Source: Platynereis dumerilii
Lineage: Eukaryota; Annelida; Polychaeta; Phyllodocida; Nereididae
NCBI GenBank assembly: GCA_026936325.1
Contig: JAPTHN010000001.1
Span: 80,297,380-80,361,379 of the forward strand
DNA: 64,000 nucleotides
Reading direction: 5' to 3'
A program made the translations under genes and the position numbers. Shown here one piece after another: positions 1-12,065 of the stretch. Under the pieces are notes generated by a model. The model did not search any database. It was not told the DNA's origin and saw nothing but the letters and a program-made list of their open reading frames with translations. Every line of letters begins with the position of its first letter. Position 1 is the stretch's first letter.

Positions 1-136
1 ATTTAAAAAAAAAGTTTTAAATAAAATGGCAAGTCAAATAAACAAAGCTGCCATTAAAACATTCAAATACCTGTTACTAGTATATTTACTTTGACTTGAG
101 GCATAACACGAACATTACATCCAGTGATGAACTTAC

Positions 137-250
137 ATCTGCTCCATTGTCTCTCTTGATCTCTCTGGCTTTCAAACTCTGTCTCATTGAGGAGAGGTCC
201 GCAGCAAGGGACACTCCAACGAGGACCATCAACACAATTAAAGACTTCAT
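137..250 (-). CDS. First coding exon of a small secreted protein (partial)
   Basis: On the minus strand an ATG at 250 opens 38 codons ending at a consensus GTAAGT splice donor (131-136). The first residues, MKSLIVLMVLVGVSLAADL, form a clear signal peptide: a lysine, a hydrophobic core and a small-residue cleavage region around SLAA. The following segment, SSMRQSLKAREIKRDNGAD, has a dibasic KR of the kind used by proprotein convertases. A TATAAA box lies 51-56 bases upstream. The rest of the gene would lie off the left edge of the window. Inference: the first exon of a secreted peptide or small secreted protein. No family is recognised, and with one exon visible this could also be a decayed copy. 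A longer overlapping frame (63-299) reads through the splice donor and lacks these features. Confidence 0.5.
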
Positions 251-300
251 TCTTCTGGACTGCGAGATCTAGAGTGCAGAATTGGGCTGACAGTTTCACA

Positions 301-306
301 TTTATA
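301..306 (-). promoter_or_regulatory. TATA box upstream of the signal-peptide exon
   Basis: The minus strand reads TATAAA here. A start site 25-30 bases downstream would fall near 272-276, giving a short leader before the ATG at 250. The position is right for an RNA polymerase II core promoter, but TATAAA is common by chance in AT-rich DNA. Confidence 0.35.
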
Positions 307-554
307 CTGAAGTGTAGTTAAGGAAATCCTTTGGTTGTCACGGGGAGAGAAGTATCTTATCCCAAAATCCCCCATATTCAATTACAATGGATTTGGGATT
401 TCATTAAGTGGACTATCGGCTGGGAAGATTTACAAACCTAAGCAGATTCTAGAAGTCCAGGTAGACCTAATCCATAACTGTCACATAATTATGAAGTCAT
501 TAATGTAACATTCTGTTGGGATATTGCAATATCTAGTCATAATTATAGACTTAA

Positions 555-1388
555 GGTGGCTCGCTACTCGTGCGAACTGGTAGTTAGCGCACATTTCCGC
601 GCAGCCAGGCAGGCCCTATCTATCGTAACGTCACCATTGCAGCTGATCTCTGCTGTCATCTTTTTTTAATTCTGAGAATTTCATGAGTCGGCCGCTTCGT
701 TTGCAATTTGCGCCACTTCTATTGGGGTTAGAGACTTCTCGTTTGCAGCATTAGATGCGGTGTGAAGAGGACTACATACAGCCGGAGTTTCAGTTTGATA
801 CTCGGAATAGAAAATATTAACAGGCGATTTTCGACAAGCAGGTCTAATTTCTCAAAAATGACTTTGAGACATAAATAAATTTGTATATCAAAATCCATTG
901 CGGTAGGAAACCTTCTCTTATGCATTTTATTGTTCCTCACAATATTTGGAAACAAATGACAAAGAAATGAGAAATCCTATCGCGCCAATTTTTTTTAGCG
1001 CCATTGTTTATAAAAAAAGTTAAAATTGTCAAAATCAATATTTTGATTCCGAGCCCCTTGGAAAGCCCTTTAAACTAAATATATTTCTTTGAAATTGTAA
1101 TCAGCTTTTCCATTGAAGTGTCTTCTTTAATTTCATGCTTCATTGAATAATATGGGATGCATGACCACTGAATGACAGGGTAAAGTTCACAGTAAAAAAG
1201 TTAAGAAAAGAATTGAGTTTTTCAGGTTTGTGTGAAATGACTTTCTTGTACATAACCTCAAATATTTTGAGAAAAAGGCTGGTGCGACCCCCTTTTTTTA
1301 CATATCCTTGCTATAAACTATATTTTGGACCATTCTAAACTATTTTTAAAAAATCCTATCTTGGAAAGTTCACGAGTATCGAGCCACC
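555..1388. mobile_element. TTAA-flanked non-autonomous DNA transposon, copy 1
   Basis: The element is flanked on both sides by TTAA (551-554 and 1389-1392). It begins GGTGGCTCGCTAC and ends in the inverted CGAGCCACC. A second copy sharing both ends and the interior lies at 62215-63016 and has the same TTAA flanks. TTAA target duplication is the hallmark of piggyBac-type transposition, though the terminal bases are not the usual piggyBac CCC. No transposase frame is present, so it would depend on an enzyme from elsewhere. Confidence 0.75.
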
Positions 1389-1392
1389 TTAA

Positions 1393-1874
1393 GTCTTAAA
1401 TCCAACTCCATGATATTAGAAATCTTATGTTATGCAGCAACTATTTCAAAACAGTAATGATTATAAGCAGTTACTACATGGTTAGTTTACTGTTATGCTT
1501 TAGATCACAACATCGTTTGAAATATAAGATGCATATGTTCTTTTGAAACAACTGTATTTAGCATTTCCAATACAGAGCGCTTCTCCATACCAACTTGCCC
1601 TGTGATCAACGCAAGTAACTGGAATGACATTCTGTGTTTTCCATTTTAATCATAATTTTGAGTAGCATTCTTTGTCTCACAGAATGAATTGTCTCAATGA
1701 AATATAACAGGTTGAAATCCAGCATTTAGATTTTCTCAGATACCTTCAACAATTTCATCTTATTAGCTGATATCTCTCACGAAATTAAATTCAATGTATA
1801 ATTTTTCATCATTGCTGTGCCAACATTGATTTTTTTTCTGTTGCTTATTCAAGAAAACATTTGATATTTTGTAG
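1393..1874. other. Unassigned AT-rich stretch
   Basis: No coding sequence, repeat or RNA gene is recognised between the TTAA element and the Harbinger-like element. Confidence 0.5.
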
Positions 1875-2747
1875 TTAAGCCCCGTTCACATATTGGTGAT
1901 TTTAAGCTGCGTCTGGTTTGTGATTTTAATTGCTTGAAATCGTGGCTTGTAGCCAGCGTCAGGCCACGTCAAAAAAGTTATTTTTGTTAAGGTTTAATTA
2001 TCTGTGTCTGGTCTGCGTCTGATCTGTGTCTGCAGTGCGTCTGATAAGTGAGTGATACAGGTCAGCATCGTGACACCTCTGTGATTTGTTAGATATTTTA
2101 AGATTTACCTGGAGAGAGGTATGTGACAGGGGTGTGTCAACTCTGCGTACTGAAACAGACTATAGGTTGCGTCAGTGCTCGTCAATTTTGTTACAAGACT
2201 AGTTCATAACTGTCACTCATTTGACTCAGAGTGGACGCAGAGTTGATGCAAAGTTGACGTAGAGTTGACAGTGTCTATCATGTGGACAGCTGGTGATAAG
2301 GCAGTCAAGTTATTTTTACTTGAGCTCGAAAATGGATGCTTGAATTTTTTTCTGTGAGTGAAAAGTTACTTGTTCAGGGTGAAAAAAAAAATTGGTGGCT
2401 ATATGTATATTTATTTTTTCTTTAGCAGAGTAGAATTCTGAAAACGAACAAGTGAAAAAAACAGTGAGACCCATGAATTTTTGAGATTCAGACTGAGGCT
2501 CAATGTCCAAAGCAATGGTTGCCGTGGTGGCACTACACGTACAGCCTCAGTTTAATATGGCACTTCATATTATTCAAGGCTAGATATTTGACTGGATGTA
2601 TATATCTTTATTTTTCATTCTGTCTTGTCTTCATAATTTCATATGCCTTGACATTCTTGAAAAAGCGCATCAAATGATATGAAAATTTATGAAATCAATA
2701 GTGTTTCAGCTCAGTAAATTTCAGCTGTATCAATATCATAATTTGTA

Positions 2748-3012
2748 AGGGACTGACCAGATGATAGTGGGGGAGGGGGCTTTTACCCTCAGAGCAAACT
2801 TGTTTTTTCATGTGCGAAGCTTCGACAAAAAAATGTTTGCACGCGGACGCAAAATAGCATTGCGCTACCCTAGCTACAGGTGGAAACAAACATTTTATTT
2901 TATTTTCATGTTCTGAACAAACTGGTTTTTTTTTCAGTGTCAAGTGGGAAAAAACTCATTTTTCACCAAAAGCCATAGCCCCCCCCCCCCAAAGATCATC
3001 TGGTCGGCCCCT
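2748..3012. mobile_element. Short inverted-repeat element (GGGACTGACC family), copy 1
   Basis: The terminal inverted repeats read AGGGACTGACCAGATGAT and the complement of GGTCGGCCCCT. A run of ten C's sits just inside the right end. Related copies lie at 3636-3794 and 42566-42812. All carry an A-rich core with phrases such as AAAGTTTGTTTCC. There is no coding capacity, and target duplications are not obvious. Confidence 0.65.
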
Positions 3013-3635
3013 CATAGGTCTAAACTCAGCAACATAAAAAACGCACCATTACAAAAAGGCTGAAAATAATACTTCCTCTTATTTATCACGATGAAAGTTT
3101 CTGTTATTTTAGCCCAGGGTAAAGTATAATCAACTGAACTGTGAAACCATGCATCTTCTTTTATGACACAGATGAAATGTGGTTAGCTGAAAACCACAGC
3201 TCTGTATCTATCAGTGTCACAGAAGCCAAGGAACAGTAGTTCACAATTTTCTGATGAACTTAATTTTCTTCAGGTGATTTCTAATTAAGTTTAAGATGTT
3301 CAGGTGCAAAGTTCAATCAAGCGTCATTGAGCAATATCAAAATGCTGTTAGAGCAACGAAGCACAGACAGTTTGTTTGTCTGGGAATATTAACTTGCTAC
3401 ATTTTTGAACAACGCTACAAATTGTTACATTGTCAGACAATAACATGCTTCAAGGTCAGTGACATGAAATGAGGGGCCAAACTCTCAAGATGTAAACAAA
3501 ATTACTGGTTCATGATTGGCTTATAAGACAGTGGGAGGAGGAGCATCTAGTTGGCAGCCAAATAGTTTTCCTTGGAGGGGGAGGGGACGGGTATTTGAGG
3601 CATTGTTAGATGACGTCACATTTCTCACAATTGTT

Positions 3636-3794
3636 AGGGGCCGACCATATGCTCTTGAGGGGGGGGGGGCTATGCATTTTTGCTGAGAAGAAAAAAATTG
3701 TTTCCAACTTGACACTGAAAAAAAAAGCAAAAAAGAATGTTTGTCCCAGTGGTAAATCCATTGCCCCCTCCCAACTATCGTCCGGTCAGTCCCT
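3636..3794. mobile_element. Short inverted-repeat element (GGGACTGACC family), copy 2
   Basis: It begins AGGGGCCGACCATATG and ends with the inverted form GGTCAGTCCCT. A G run near the left end mirrors a C-rich stretch near the right end. It is shorter than copy 1 but has the same A-rich interior, and it is nested in the Harbinger-like element. Confidence 0.6.
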
Positions 3795-4057
3795 TCAGCC
3801 TATTGATGCTTTGATATTTTTTCACCTCAGTAGGCCTACAATCATAATATTTGCAATATCCATACCCCAGGGGCTATTTATGCATGTTCTGTTTATGTAA
3901 GAAGGCCTACTGGATTAGGCCTACCAAACCTAACTGACCAAATGTTATCAAGTGCTTTTAAAGAAATAGGCAGGGGAAGCTACTGAGATAGGGAGGTGCC
4001 ACGGGAGGAGACCAGCACAGCACAATTTTTTGCCCCAGGAAAGTCAGTACAACCCGC

Positions 4058-4083
4058 GACCCCCCCCCCCCCCCCCCCCCCCC
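4058..4083. repeat. Poly(C) run
   Basis: An almost uninterrupted run of cytosines of about 26 bases lies inside the Harbinger-like element. Its length is probably polymorphic and prone to sequencing error. Confidence 0.85.
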
Positions 4084-4574
4084 ACTCCCAACTGAGCACT
4101 GCATTCTTGTCACCAGCCCATGACACACAGCTGACTGACCTGTCGGCAAAAGGACGTACATTTCCATGCCAGTTTTTTTTGGAGGCATTGATGTAGCAGA
4201 GTGCACACAGAGTGCACACAAAGTTGTCCCACATTTTACGCAAAGTGGACGAGAGATCAAAAAAGTCAACAATCTGTCAATGTCTGATCTGGGTCTACTT
4301 CATGTCTAGTTCACGTCAAGTCCATGGTTTATTAGTGTGTTACCTGCGTCAACTAATTGATTAATGAAATCGCAAACTGGCATCCCAAAAAATTCGTTCT
4401 GCCCAATTTTTTTCTGACCCCACGTCAAGTCTATGACAGCCTGCTTTGACCTGCGTAAGCCTGTGTCAAGAATTGCCACTGGTTCACGTCTGGTCTGCAT
4501 CTGGAAAAAAGTTACAAATTGCCTGACGCAGACCACTGTCAATTGCAAATCGCCAAGGTGTGAACGGGGCTTTA

Positions 4575-4834
4575 CAGGACAATGAAATACAGTCATTTGG
4601 AATTTCAAAATAAGACCTAGAGTGACCACTAACCAGTGTTTGAAATCTTTTTGTACTGAAGATAAGTTAGGCAGAAGCATGAAATTCAAAACCAAGCCTG
4701 TCAATTTATACAGCCTTGACCAGATATCGAGAATCCTAATCCTTTTTAAAATATTTGTCAATACGATTATTAGCCATACTTGTTAAGAAATTAATGAAGG
4801 ATATCACAATTATTTACCGGTATTGTGTTTACTA
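4575..4834. other. Unassigned spacer
   Basis: This spacer lies between the Harbinger-like element and the tandem dispersed repeat. Nothing is recognised in it. Confidence 0.4.
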
Positions 4835-5480
4835 TCAGTCTTGCCTGTCTACAAGTTGACCGCTATTTGCTGCCACCTAGGGTGCAAAATTCACGAGCTC
4901 CTGTGAGCGGTCAGAATTTCAAGCTCTGGAAGAAACCAGGACTGTCTGGAAGAAACCAGGACAGTTCCATCACTTAGTGATGGTCTAGTTTATTTCCAAA
5001 AGCTCTGTAAGTGTCTAATCTGAATTTGGTTGGCTTCAATTTTAAGCAGACAGCTTGTAAATACCAAAATAAGTTGGAACTATTTTTTATCATGGAGGAT
5101 GTAGTATGCATGTATTGTAGCTCACATATAATGCCAGTATAGAGGGGGCCACTTGTGGCATGGACAAGACATTTTGTTGAGTGTTACACCTGTCTACAAG
5201 TGGACTGCTCTTGTATTGCAACAGATCAGAACATATGCTGTCTTGTGTTGCCACCTAGTGACTAGTGTGCTATTCCGCGAGCTCCTGCGAGCGGTCCACC
5301 AACTTTCGACCAGAGGAACACACACAATTTTGTCTGGAAGACACCGGGGCTGTTTCTGAGTGTGCTGATGGCCTTGTCTACTTCCTTAGAGAATGTGATT
5401 GCCGAGTCTGACTCTGGTATACATCAATGTTGAATAGAAATTTTTTGAATGTTCAATGAAATTGGAACTATTTCTTGGGA
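4835..5480. repeat. Tandem pair of a dispersed repeat (unit X)
   Basis: Two diverged copies (about 4835-5060 and 5165-5480) share CTGTCTACAAGT, then TGCCACCTAG, GCGAGCTCCTG, a GTCTGGAAGA stretch and a GATGG/CTAGTT end. A third copy lies at about 22114-22370. No conserved reading frame links the copies, so the unit looks non-coding or decayed. Its origin is unknown. Confidence 0.55.
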
Positions 5481-5608
5481 CAGCAATGCTGTAGCATAGG
5501 AAATCAACTTTTGTGCCAGGTGGAAGCAGCATGCAGTTCTCAGTTTCACCAGACTGGTGTTACACAGCTTTTATGAAATTGTAAATTATATTGTCGTCCT
5601 AGTTAATA

Positions 5609-7255
5609 CAGTGCACCAAAAAAGTTATGGGAAAAATTGTAATGGGTCTATTTTTTCCCCAGATTTCTCAATAATTAATTTCCGAAGGCAATTATTGCAC
5701 TTCTACCCTTTCAATAGACATCTCATGAACAGATCTACCTGGTTACTTTTTTGTTTTAATCTGCAAACCGGGTATGCCAGGTCTTCTTGGTTCCAACTCC
5801 AAAATTCGACCTCAAAAAAGTTATGGGAAAAATTTGATTTCTTCAGAAATAACGACTTAAAGATGATTTCTCTTATACAGGTGACATCAGTAATATGTTG
5901 TCAGACTATATTGGTAAAATTGAGCATTGTATAAACTTGAAAGATGTTAATAACAATGGTTTCCAGTCATTTTTAATGGATATTAATTATTTTGAAATGA
6001 AATACCATTTAAATTAAGTGCGTTATTAAAAATATATCCTGAAGCCTACTCAATGCTCTGGTATGGCTGAAATATGTTAGCCAAATGACTATTGAGCATG
6101 TATGAGTTGTGTCTGTAAAGTGAAGATGATCAGTCCCCTGAATGATGAACATCTTGAGGCAAGATAATAGCTAACGGCATAATATAGGCTTTATAAATGT
6201 TCTTCATTTACCTTATTTTACTTGGTATAGCATCTTAATTGGTTGTCATCACGTCTCAGGGCCTTTATATAATGTTTCAAAAGTTTCCAAAAGGATGAGG
6301 TAGTAAAAATGATTGATTGAGGTAGCTGTTGCAAACTAGTGGAATATGGGACAAACAATCAACATGCTATAAAAGCCAAAGTTAATTTTTCTGTATCATT
6401 CCAATTGATACATTTTGATGGATGGTGTGTGAAATTCATCTTTGAACCTTGTGAACTTGTGATTTGCGCATGATATGACCATGGATATGGAAAAATGCAA
6501 TGGAAGCATTTGACCACTTTTGCAGTATGGGAGTGCGAATAATTTGGGCGTGTACAAAGTGGTAGGTGCTGTGATATTTGTCATTCAAACTACTTGGACA
6601 ACCGCTTCACTTACAAAAGTAACATTTTAGTGCAGTTTCACCACAAATGATACCAAATTGCTGAAAATTCCTGATGCTGAATATCAGCACCAACACATCT
6701 GTTGGCATAAACTTTGAATTAACTTCTGTCCAGGCTTAAAATGATGCATTTTTCTAAATGAAAACAGAAGCCTCTACCAATAATTTTTTTAATAAATGCT
6801 GTGTCAACAGATTTCTGCGATTAAATTGTCATTTTGATGGGCAACATATCAATTTGAGAATTATTTGTAATAACATACTTTATATCATTAAAAATACATT
6901 TTTCTTGAAAGTGTAATCACAGGATCTCCATCAAAATGGGCACACAGTCAATTCTGTACTTATAGAAACTAACGTGACAACCACAAAGCAATAATTCATA
7001 CTTATATATCAGTATTTGACAATTTCATGAAAAATTCCCATAACTTTTTTGAAGGCAAAAAGTGGTGCACCCACCAGAATTCACTGGCATATCCATATCA
7101 TAGCATAAAACCATGAAAATATTATCCAGACCTGTTCAGGAGAAGTGTATTGAAAGGATAGAACATTGAAAATTATCACTGGAAATGCCATTCTACAAAA
7201 TTAGAGGCAAAAGGGGGAACCACTGCTTTTTTCCCATAACTTTTTTGGTGCACTG
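5609..7255 (+). mobile_element. Tc1-type element with doubled end repeats, copy 1
   Basis: The 1647-bp element starts CAGTGCACCAAAAAAG, ends with its reverse complement, and is flanked by TA (5607-5608 and 7256-7257), as in the Tc1/mariner superfamily. A second copy of CAAAAAAGTTATGGG lies exactly 196 bp inside each outer copy (5617 and 5813 on the left; 7247 and 7051 on the right). This is the IR/DR layout known from Tc1-like elements with paired transposase sites. Only short frames lie inside, and no transposase or catalytic triad is seen. A near-identical inverted copy is at 39593-41238. Confidence 0.85.
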
Positions 7256-7257
7256 TA

Positions 7258-7976
7258 AATCTCCTTAAAGTAACAGAATAAATACAATTGAACATTTTTG
7301 ATATCACAAAACAAAAACATCAGCCTTGTATGGACAAGTGAATAAGTGAGAGAGCATTCTTTATGGACACTTTTCTGACCACAATTTAACATGCAATAAA
7401 TGGCTTAAGTAGATTGAATACCATCAAACTTCTGATGAGTAAAATCATCCCTTTTTTATGCTAATGTTTCAAAACTTTCTTTTTGTCTCATGATTTCCAA
7501 ACATTTTCATTCAAAGCAGTGGACTGGATTTTTTGCCAGCAACCATGCTTTGTGAAAGTAGTTTGGCATAGTAATATGCACAGCTGTTGTGCAACCTCAT
7601 CTTGTGATCTGTCCAAAACAGATCAAATTATTGTTGACCCAACTTGATTTTCCAGGGACTGTCAGCATTCTGCTGCCACTTGTTAGTCCCGAACAGAGAC
7701 AGCTGTCTTGCACTGCAATGCAGGCCTGAAATTTGAGCCTCCAAAAGCTTAAAAATAAGAAGGAAAATGTAATTATTAAAAAAACTTAAGCATGGCACAA
7801 AAAGAAAAATTAGTCAAATCTTATACTTGAATTGAAAATGGGCAAAATTTCTAAAACAATTTTCCCATGATTATGGGGTCAGGACATGAAATTATTTTCA
7901 TGGTATGGATTACTAGATCTTTGATTGAACAATATGGATTATATGGGTCTTTGGCCTTGACTGCTTCACTGTAACA
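7258..7976. other. Unassigned AT-rich stretch
   Basis: No coding sequence or repeat is recognised here. Confidence 0.4.
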
Positions 7977-8108
7977 TTTGAAAATTGAGTCAGCTTAAAT
8001 GATTGAGTAAGATGGTTGCACAATATATTTGAGTTAACAACATATAATAATATAATGTGCAACCATCTCACTCGATCATTTAAGGCCTTTAAGCTGACTC
8101 AATTTTCT
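7977..8108. mobile_element. Hairpin MITE
   Basis: The left arm (about 7977-8020, containing AGTCAGCTTAAATGATT) is matched in inverted form by the right arm (about 8056-8108). The arms are about 45 bp around a short AT loop. The right arm carries an extra AAGGCCTTT. The whole is a foldable element of about 130 bp with no coding capacity. Confidence 0.65.
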
Positions 8109-8719
8109 ATTTGCCTTATGAAATTGGATTCTCTTTGTTTGTATTTTTGGATAATGTCATTTAATGCAGGTCATTTTATCCAATTTCAAAGGAATTCTAT
8201 AAAAGGAAGTTATTCTGTTGTAGTAGTATAATATGCCACTGTACCGAACATTGCAAAACAATTTTGCATTTATGCCATTTAAGAACCGTACGTTAAGAGC
8301 ATGTACCATTGATATTTACTATTATATCTCAATTATATTTCAAATTGCTTGCCTGTGTGACATAAATACAATCTAATATATTTTGCGTTTGAAAAGCTAT
8401 ATTCATGAATAACAAATCTGAAAGGCCACACTTCCACTCACCACCCACGTTGGTCGTCGGTCAAAATAGATATCTGCAAATCTAAATTTTCTTCTGTTTC
8501 TCAACTTTTCAGTTTCTTCCCTTTTAGATACTGTATCTTGATTGCATTTGCGGAATAGGTATTAAACAATGTAATAAAAGGTAGGAAAATTTAAGTAAAC
8601 ATATTGTAAACAATATTTGATAATGAGAGATAGCTAAAATGTACAAAACTTCAAGCCTTGTCCTCAATGTCCTGTCATTGTACAGTTTCTAGATGCTTGT
8701 GGACTGCTCTTTCATGTTA
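8109..8719. other. Unassigned AT-rich stretch
   Basis: No gene or repeat is recognised. The segmental duplication begins soon after. Confidence 0.4.
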
Positions 8720-9249
8720 AGATCTAGTAAACAAAATTCAAATGATTTATAAAACAAAGGGCTTCAGCATGAATCAGCAGAACCCCGAGAGGACATGTTG
8801 TCTTTCTCATAAAGTTATACTTTGTTTTCAAGGCAAATATATATATTCTTCTACAAACCAATAAGGCTGTAAGTTGGACCAACTCCTCCAGCATACACAG
8901 ACAGTAGGACCAGTGCTAATAAGGCTATAACTTCCTTCTTATAATGGCCATCAGCATTTTAACAGGGAATTATATTAAAAAAACCACAAATCAAATTGAT
9001 GCATGTGAATGAATGAACCAGATGCAAAATTCTGTTATCTATAAAAGCAATGTGTTCAACAAGTTCATTTTTTTCCAGATCTCAAAGGGTTACAAAGATA
9101 TTTATTTTCCAAATGAATGGCTTTAGAGAAAGGCGAATGTGTCTACTACATATGCACAGCACGCTCAGAAAATAATGGTACCATTTGAGATTTCCAAAAT
9201 ATAGGCTATGCCCCCTCACACTGCTGTGCAGGGCGTCTGTTTAGGTATT

Positions 9250-9366
9250 AGTTAGACACCGATTTGGAGGGTTCTAACATGCATTTTTGTCAGTTAGATC
9301 CCGACCGAAGGGAGGGATCTAACTGACAAAAATGCATGTTAGGACCCGACAAAGAGGTGTCTAACT
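9250..9366. repeat. Long hairpin
   Basis: The left arm around 9250-9305 and the right arm around 9310-9366 are inverted copies that meet at about 9307. The stretch CTAACATGCATTTTTG in the left arm is matched without error on the right. Nearby (about 9490-9560) degenerate versions of GTCAGTTAGATAC occur. It is probably the compact end-to-end form of a small foldback element. Confidence 0.7.
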
Positions 9367-10299
9367 GACTTAGACAACATATGCTTCTTCTATTATACGT
9401 CTTAACTTATAATTTTTGCATAATAAACAATAATCTGATTGTTTGTTTGCTGTTGTACACAGAGTTAATCCCTAGCCGGGCGCTAACACGCAAAATTGTC
9501 AGTTAGATACCAGCTTTTCCAATGGTATAAGTATCTTGGTGATGTCTAACTCTGTTTAGAGTGCACTGCTGGAAAGTTTACTAGAAACCCTTGTCATCGT
9601 AAGCCATTTTCTCTATATATTCATCAGAGATTCGCTTAGAACCTTAAGTATTTTTCTGTCTTTTTTTTTCTCAAGGTAGAGTCATCTACACAAAATAATA
9701 AAAATTAACCCCAGATATGACTTTGCAATATTGCAAAAAAAAAATCACTTTTGAGAAAGTTTGGGAAATAATCATTTTTATCAGGTGCATGAATGACTAT
9801 AACTTCAATGACTTTGTGCAGACTTTTTGACTTTATAGAATGATCTGAAATTTTGAAAGTGATTGTTTTACCTGTGTGATAATTTTTTTCAAGTCAGGGA
9901 TTTTAGGAGATTTAATTATTTCGTTGCAATTATGGACCACACTAGTGTATTGTACGTAAAGCCTAACTGAAACTTGGTCCATTTTCTTTAAAGCCAAATT
10001 TAGACTGGCGGGATTTTTGAAAAATGGCTTTATTTACAGAGGTACGAGCATTTTGGGGTAAAAGTCGGGAACCCATCTTTTTAGCATATTTCAGGTATGC
10101 TGATTCTGAAAAAACCGGTTCCCAAGGGATATTCCGGGTCCTTCACCTCCTAATTTGCATAACAAAATGGCCGCCACATCAGCAATTTTTTGATCGTTTT
10201 AAAGCAGTAACCTTCAATATACTACTGTTTAGGAAAGCCAAAAAGGCAAACTAAGTGGCTCAATCCATGTTATGAAGACCAAGGAATACTCACACCATT

Positions 10300-10960
10300 T
10301 TAGAATCAATTATACAAGTTTTATGGTCATTGATATGCAAATTAGTAGCCGCCATTATACAAAAATGCCTTTTCTTCAATAACTTCCTTACTAATCAAGC
10401 AAATTTAACAAATTAAAGTTCTATACCAATGTTTTAAGGGTCAATGAAGATGATGAAACCATCTTTTAAGTCATAACACTCATCCAATATCAATTATGCA
10501 AGAATAATGGTCATTAGTATGTTAATTAGCGATGAAATATTACAGAAATTACCAATCTTCACAGTGTCATCTCTGCTAATTCAGGAATCTTTACAAATTA
10601 AGGGTCTATACCAATGTTTTAAAGTCTATGAAGATAATGAACTTATTCAAAAAGTCATAACTCTCATCAAATATTAAATATGGAAAAACAATTGTCATTA
10701 GTATGCTAATTAGCATGACATATTTCAGAAGAATAGATTTCGTTATATCGATGCTGCTAATCCTGCAAACTTTACAAAAAAAATGTATATGATAAGATTT
10801 TACGGGTCAATGAAGAAGTCATTGACAAAGTCCTTACATTCATCTGATATTAGTTATGCAAGACCTGCAGTCAGTAGTAAATTAGCAGTCTCATATAACT
10901 GCAAAAAAATGTGTATTCTTATACCTTTCCTACGCATCAAGCAAACTTAAGCAAATGAAA
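10300..10960. repeat. Degenerate tandem repeats of about 185 bp, left arm of FB1
   Basis: Anchors of the type TCATTAGTATGCTAATTAG recur near 10322, 10506, 10692 and 10868. Each is followed by the phrases CTATACCAATGTTTTA and GTCAATGAAGA at matching offsets. The units are diverged from one another. Confidence 0.7.
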
Positions 10961-11399
10961 TCCTCCAACAATTTTATTTTTTTCAAAGTTAGTCTGCAAT
11001 ACTTCAAAGGTCAATGCAGGTCATGAACTCATTCAAAACATAATAATATCAGTGATATCCCTAAATTTGTTTTGTATGTTAAGTTTGCTAGGTTAGCGAG
11101 GAAGATCAGGGCTGTAGCTGGAATTCTGATTTGGGGCAGGCAAAGTTAGGCAGGAGCTCCAATTATTCAGCAGTGTCTCATGGCCTGAAAATGCCTTCTA
11201 AGCAATCTGAAGCACCAATTCCCCCATAAAAGACATGGAATCACTGTATTATCATTTATGTAGTGTCCAAATTAGTAAAGTTTGAATGTCATACACATAT
11301 TAAATGCTTCGAATTAGACAGTCATCGTGAAAGTTTATGAGTAAAATAAAGAAGGGCATAACAATTCAAATTGTTATTATTTGGTATTCTGTGTGAGAT

Positions 11400-12065
11400 C
11401 AGATGCAGCAAACAAATTCGATAATATTATGCCTTCTTCATGGCTCTTCCCTCTCAATATCTCTTGCCTCCTCTCAAAAGATCTTGCCTCGTCTCTAGCC
11501 TTTGCCTCCTTCATCGCATTCTCCATCCTTTCCAATGACCCCAATCTCCATAATCTCCCTTTCCGCCTCCTTCCCAGCTCTTCCCTTCTGCCTGTCTCCC
11601 ACCTGACTGCCTCCTCCTAGCTCTTGGCTCCACAACAGCCATTCTCTCCTCTCTCTGACTTCTGTGTTCTCCCACTCAGCCCGATCCCAAGTTTTTCAAA
11701 CAACCTTTGCTTTGTCAAATTGTGTTTCCTACCTCTCTGCTCATCTTTCTTTTTCCTCCACGATATCTGCATTCTCCTCTGCCTCCTGCCTAACTCCTTC
11801 CTCTTGCCTAACTCCTGCCTCCCTACTCAATAGCTCATCTGTTCCCCCTTCACTTCCTACTTCTTAGATCCTTCCTGATATTGGTTTCCTCCTCCCTGCA
11901 TTGCCTCCTTCCCATCGGCTCTCCCCTCTTTTGTCTGCTTCCACTAGCTCTTGCCTCCTCCCCCAGAGTGGTTCTACAATAACTAAATGACTCCTCCTTC
12001 CCTGCTTTGCTCCTAGTTTCTCTTGGTACCCTCCTCCTCCCTTGTCGCGCAATTGTCTCCATCAA
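11400..12065. repeat. Pyrimidine-rich degenerate minisatellite
   Basis: Across about 660 bp the plus strand is strongly C and T biased, with recurring variants of TAGCTCTTGCCTCCTCCC. Open frames across it, on both strands, follow from this bias rather than from coding. It lies in the centre of FB1. Confidence 0.75.

Larger units (their letters stand above)
1878..4571. mobile_element. Harbinger-like non-autonomous element, host of nested MITEs
   Basis: The ends are inverted copies of AGCCCCGTTCACA (1878 onward, and its complement ending at 4571). They are flanked by a 3-bp TTA duplication (1875-1877 and 4572-4574), as in the PIF/Harbinger superfamily. Both arms (about 1878-2300 and 4200-4571) are rich in variants of CTGCGTCTGGTCTG and GACGCAGAGTTGA, so subterminal repeats fill each arm. 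No transposase frame is visible. Two shorter inverted-repeat elements and a long C run sit in the middle. Confidence 0.7.

Noticed and set aside
3958-4272. Frames with a polyglycine or polyproline stretch
   Set aside because: They are translations of the poly(C) run inside a transposon.
11381-12065. Overlapping open frames on both strands
   Set aside because: They follow from the pyrimidine bias of the tract; several frames are open at once and none shows a domain.
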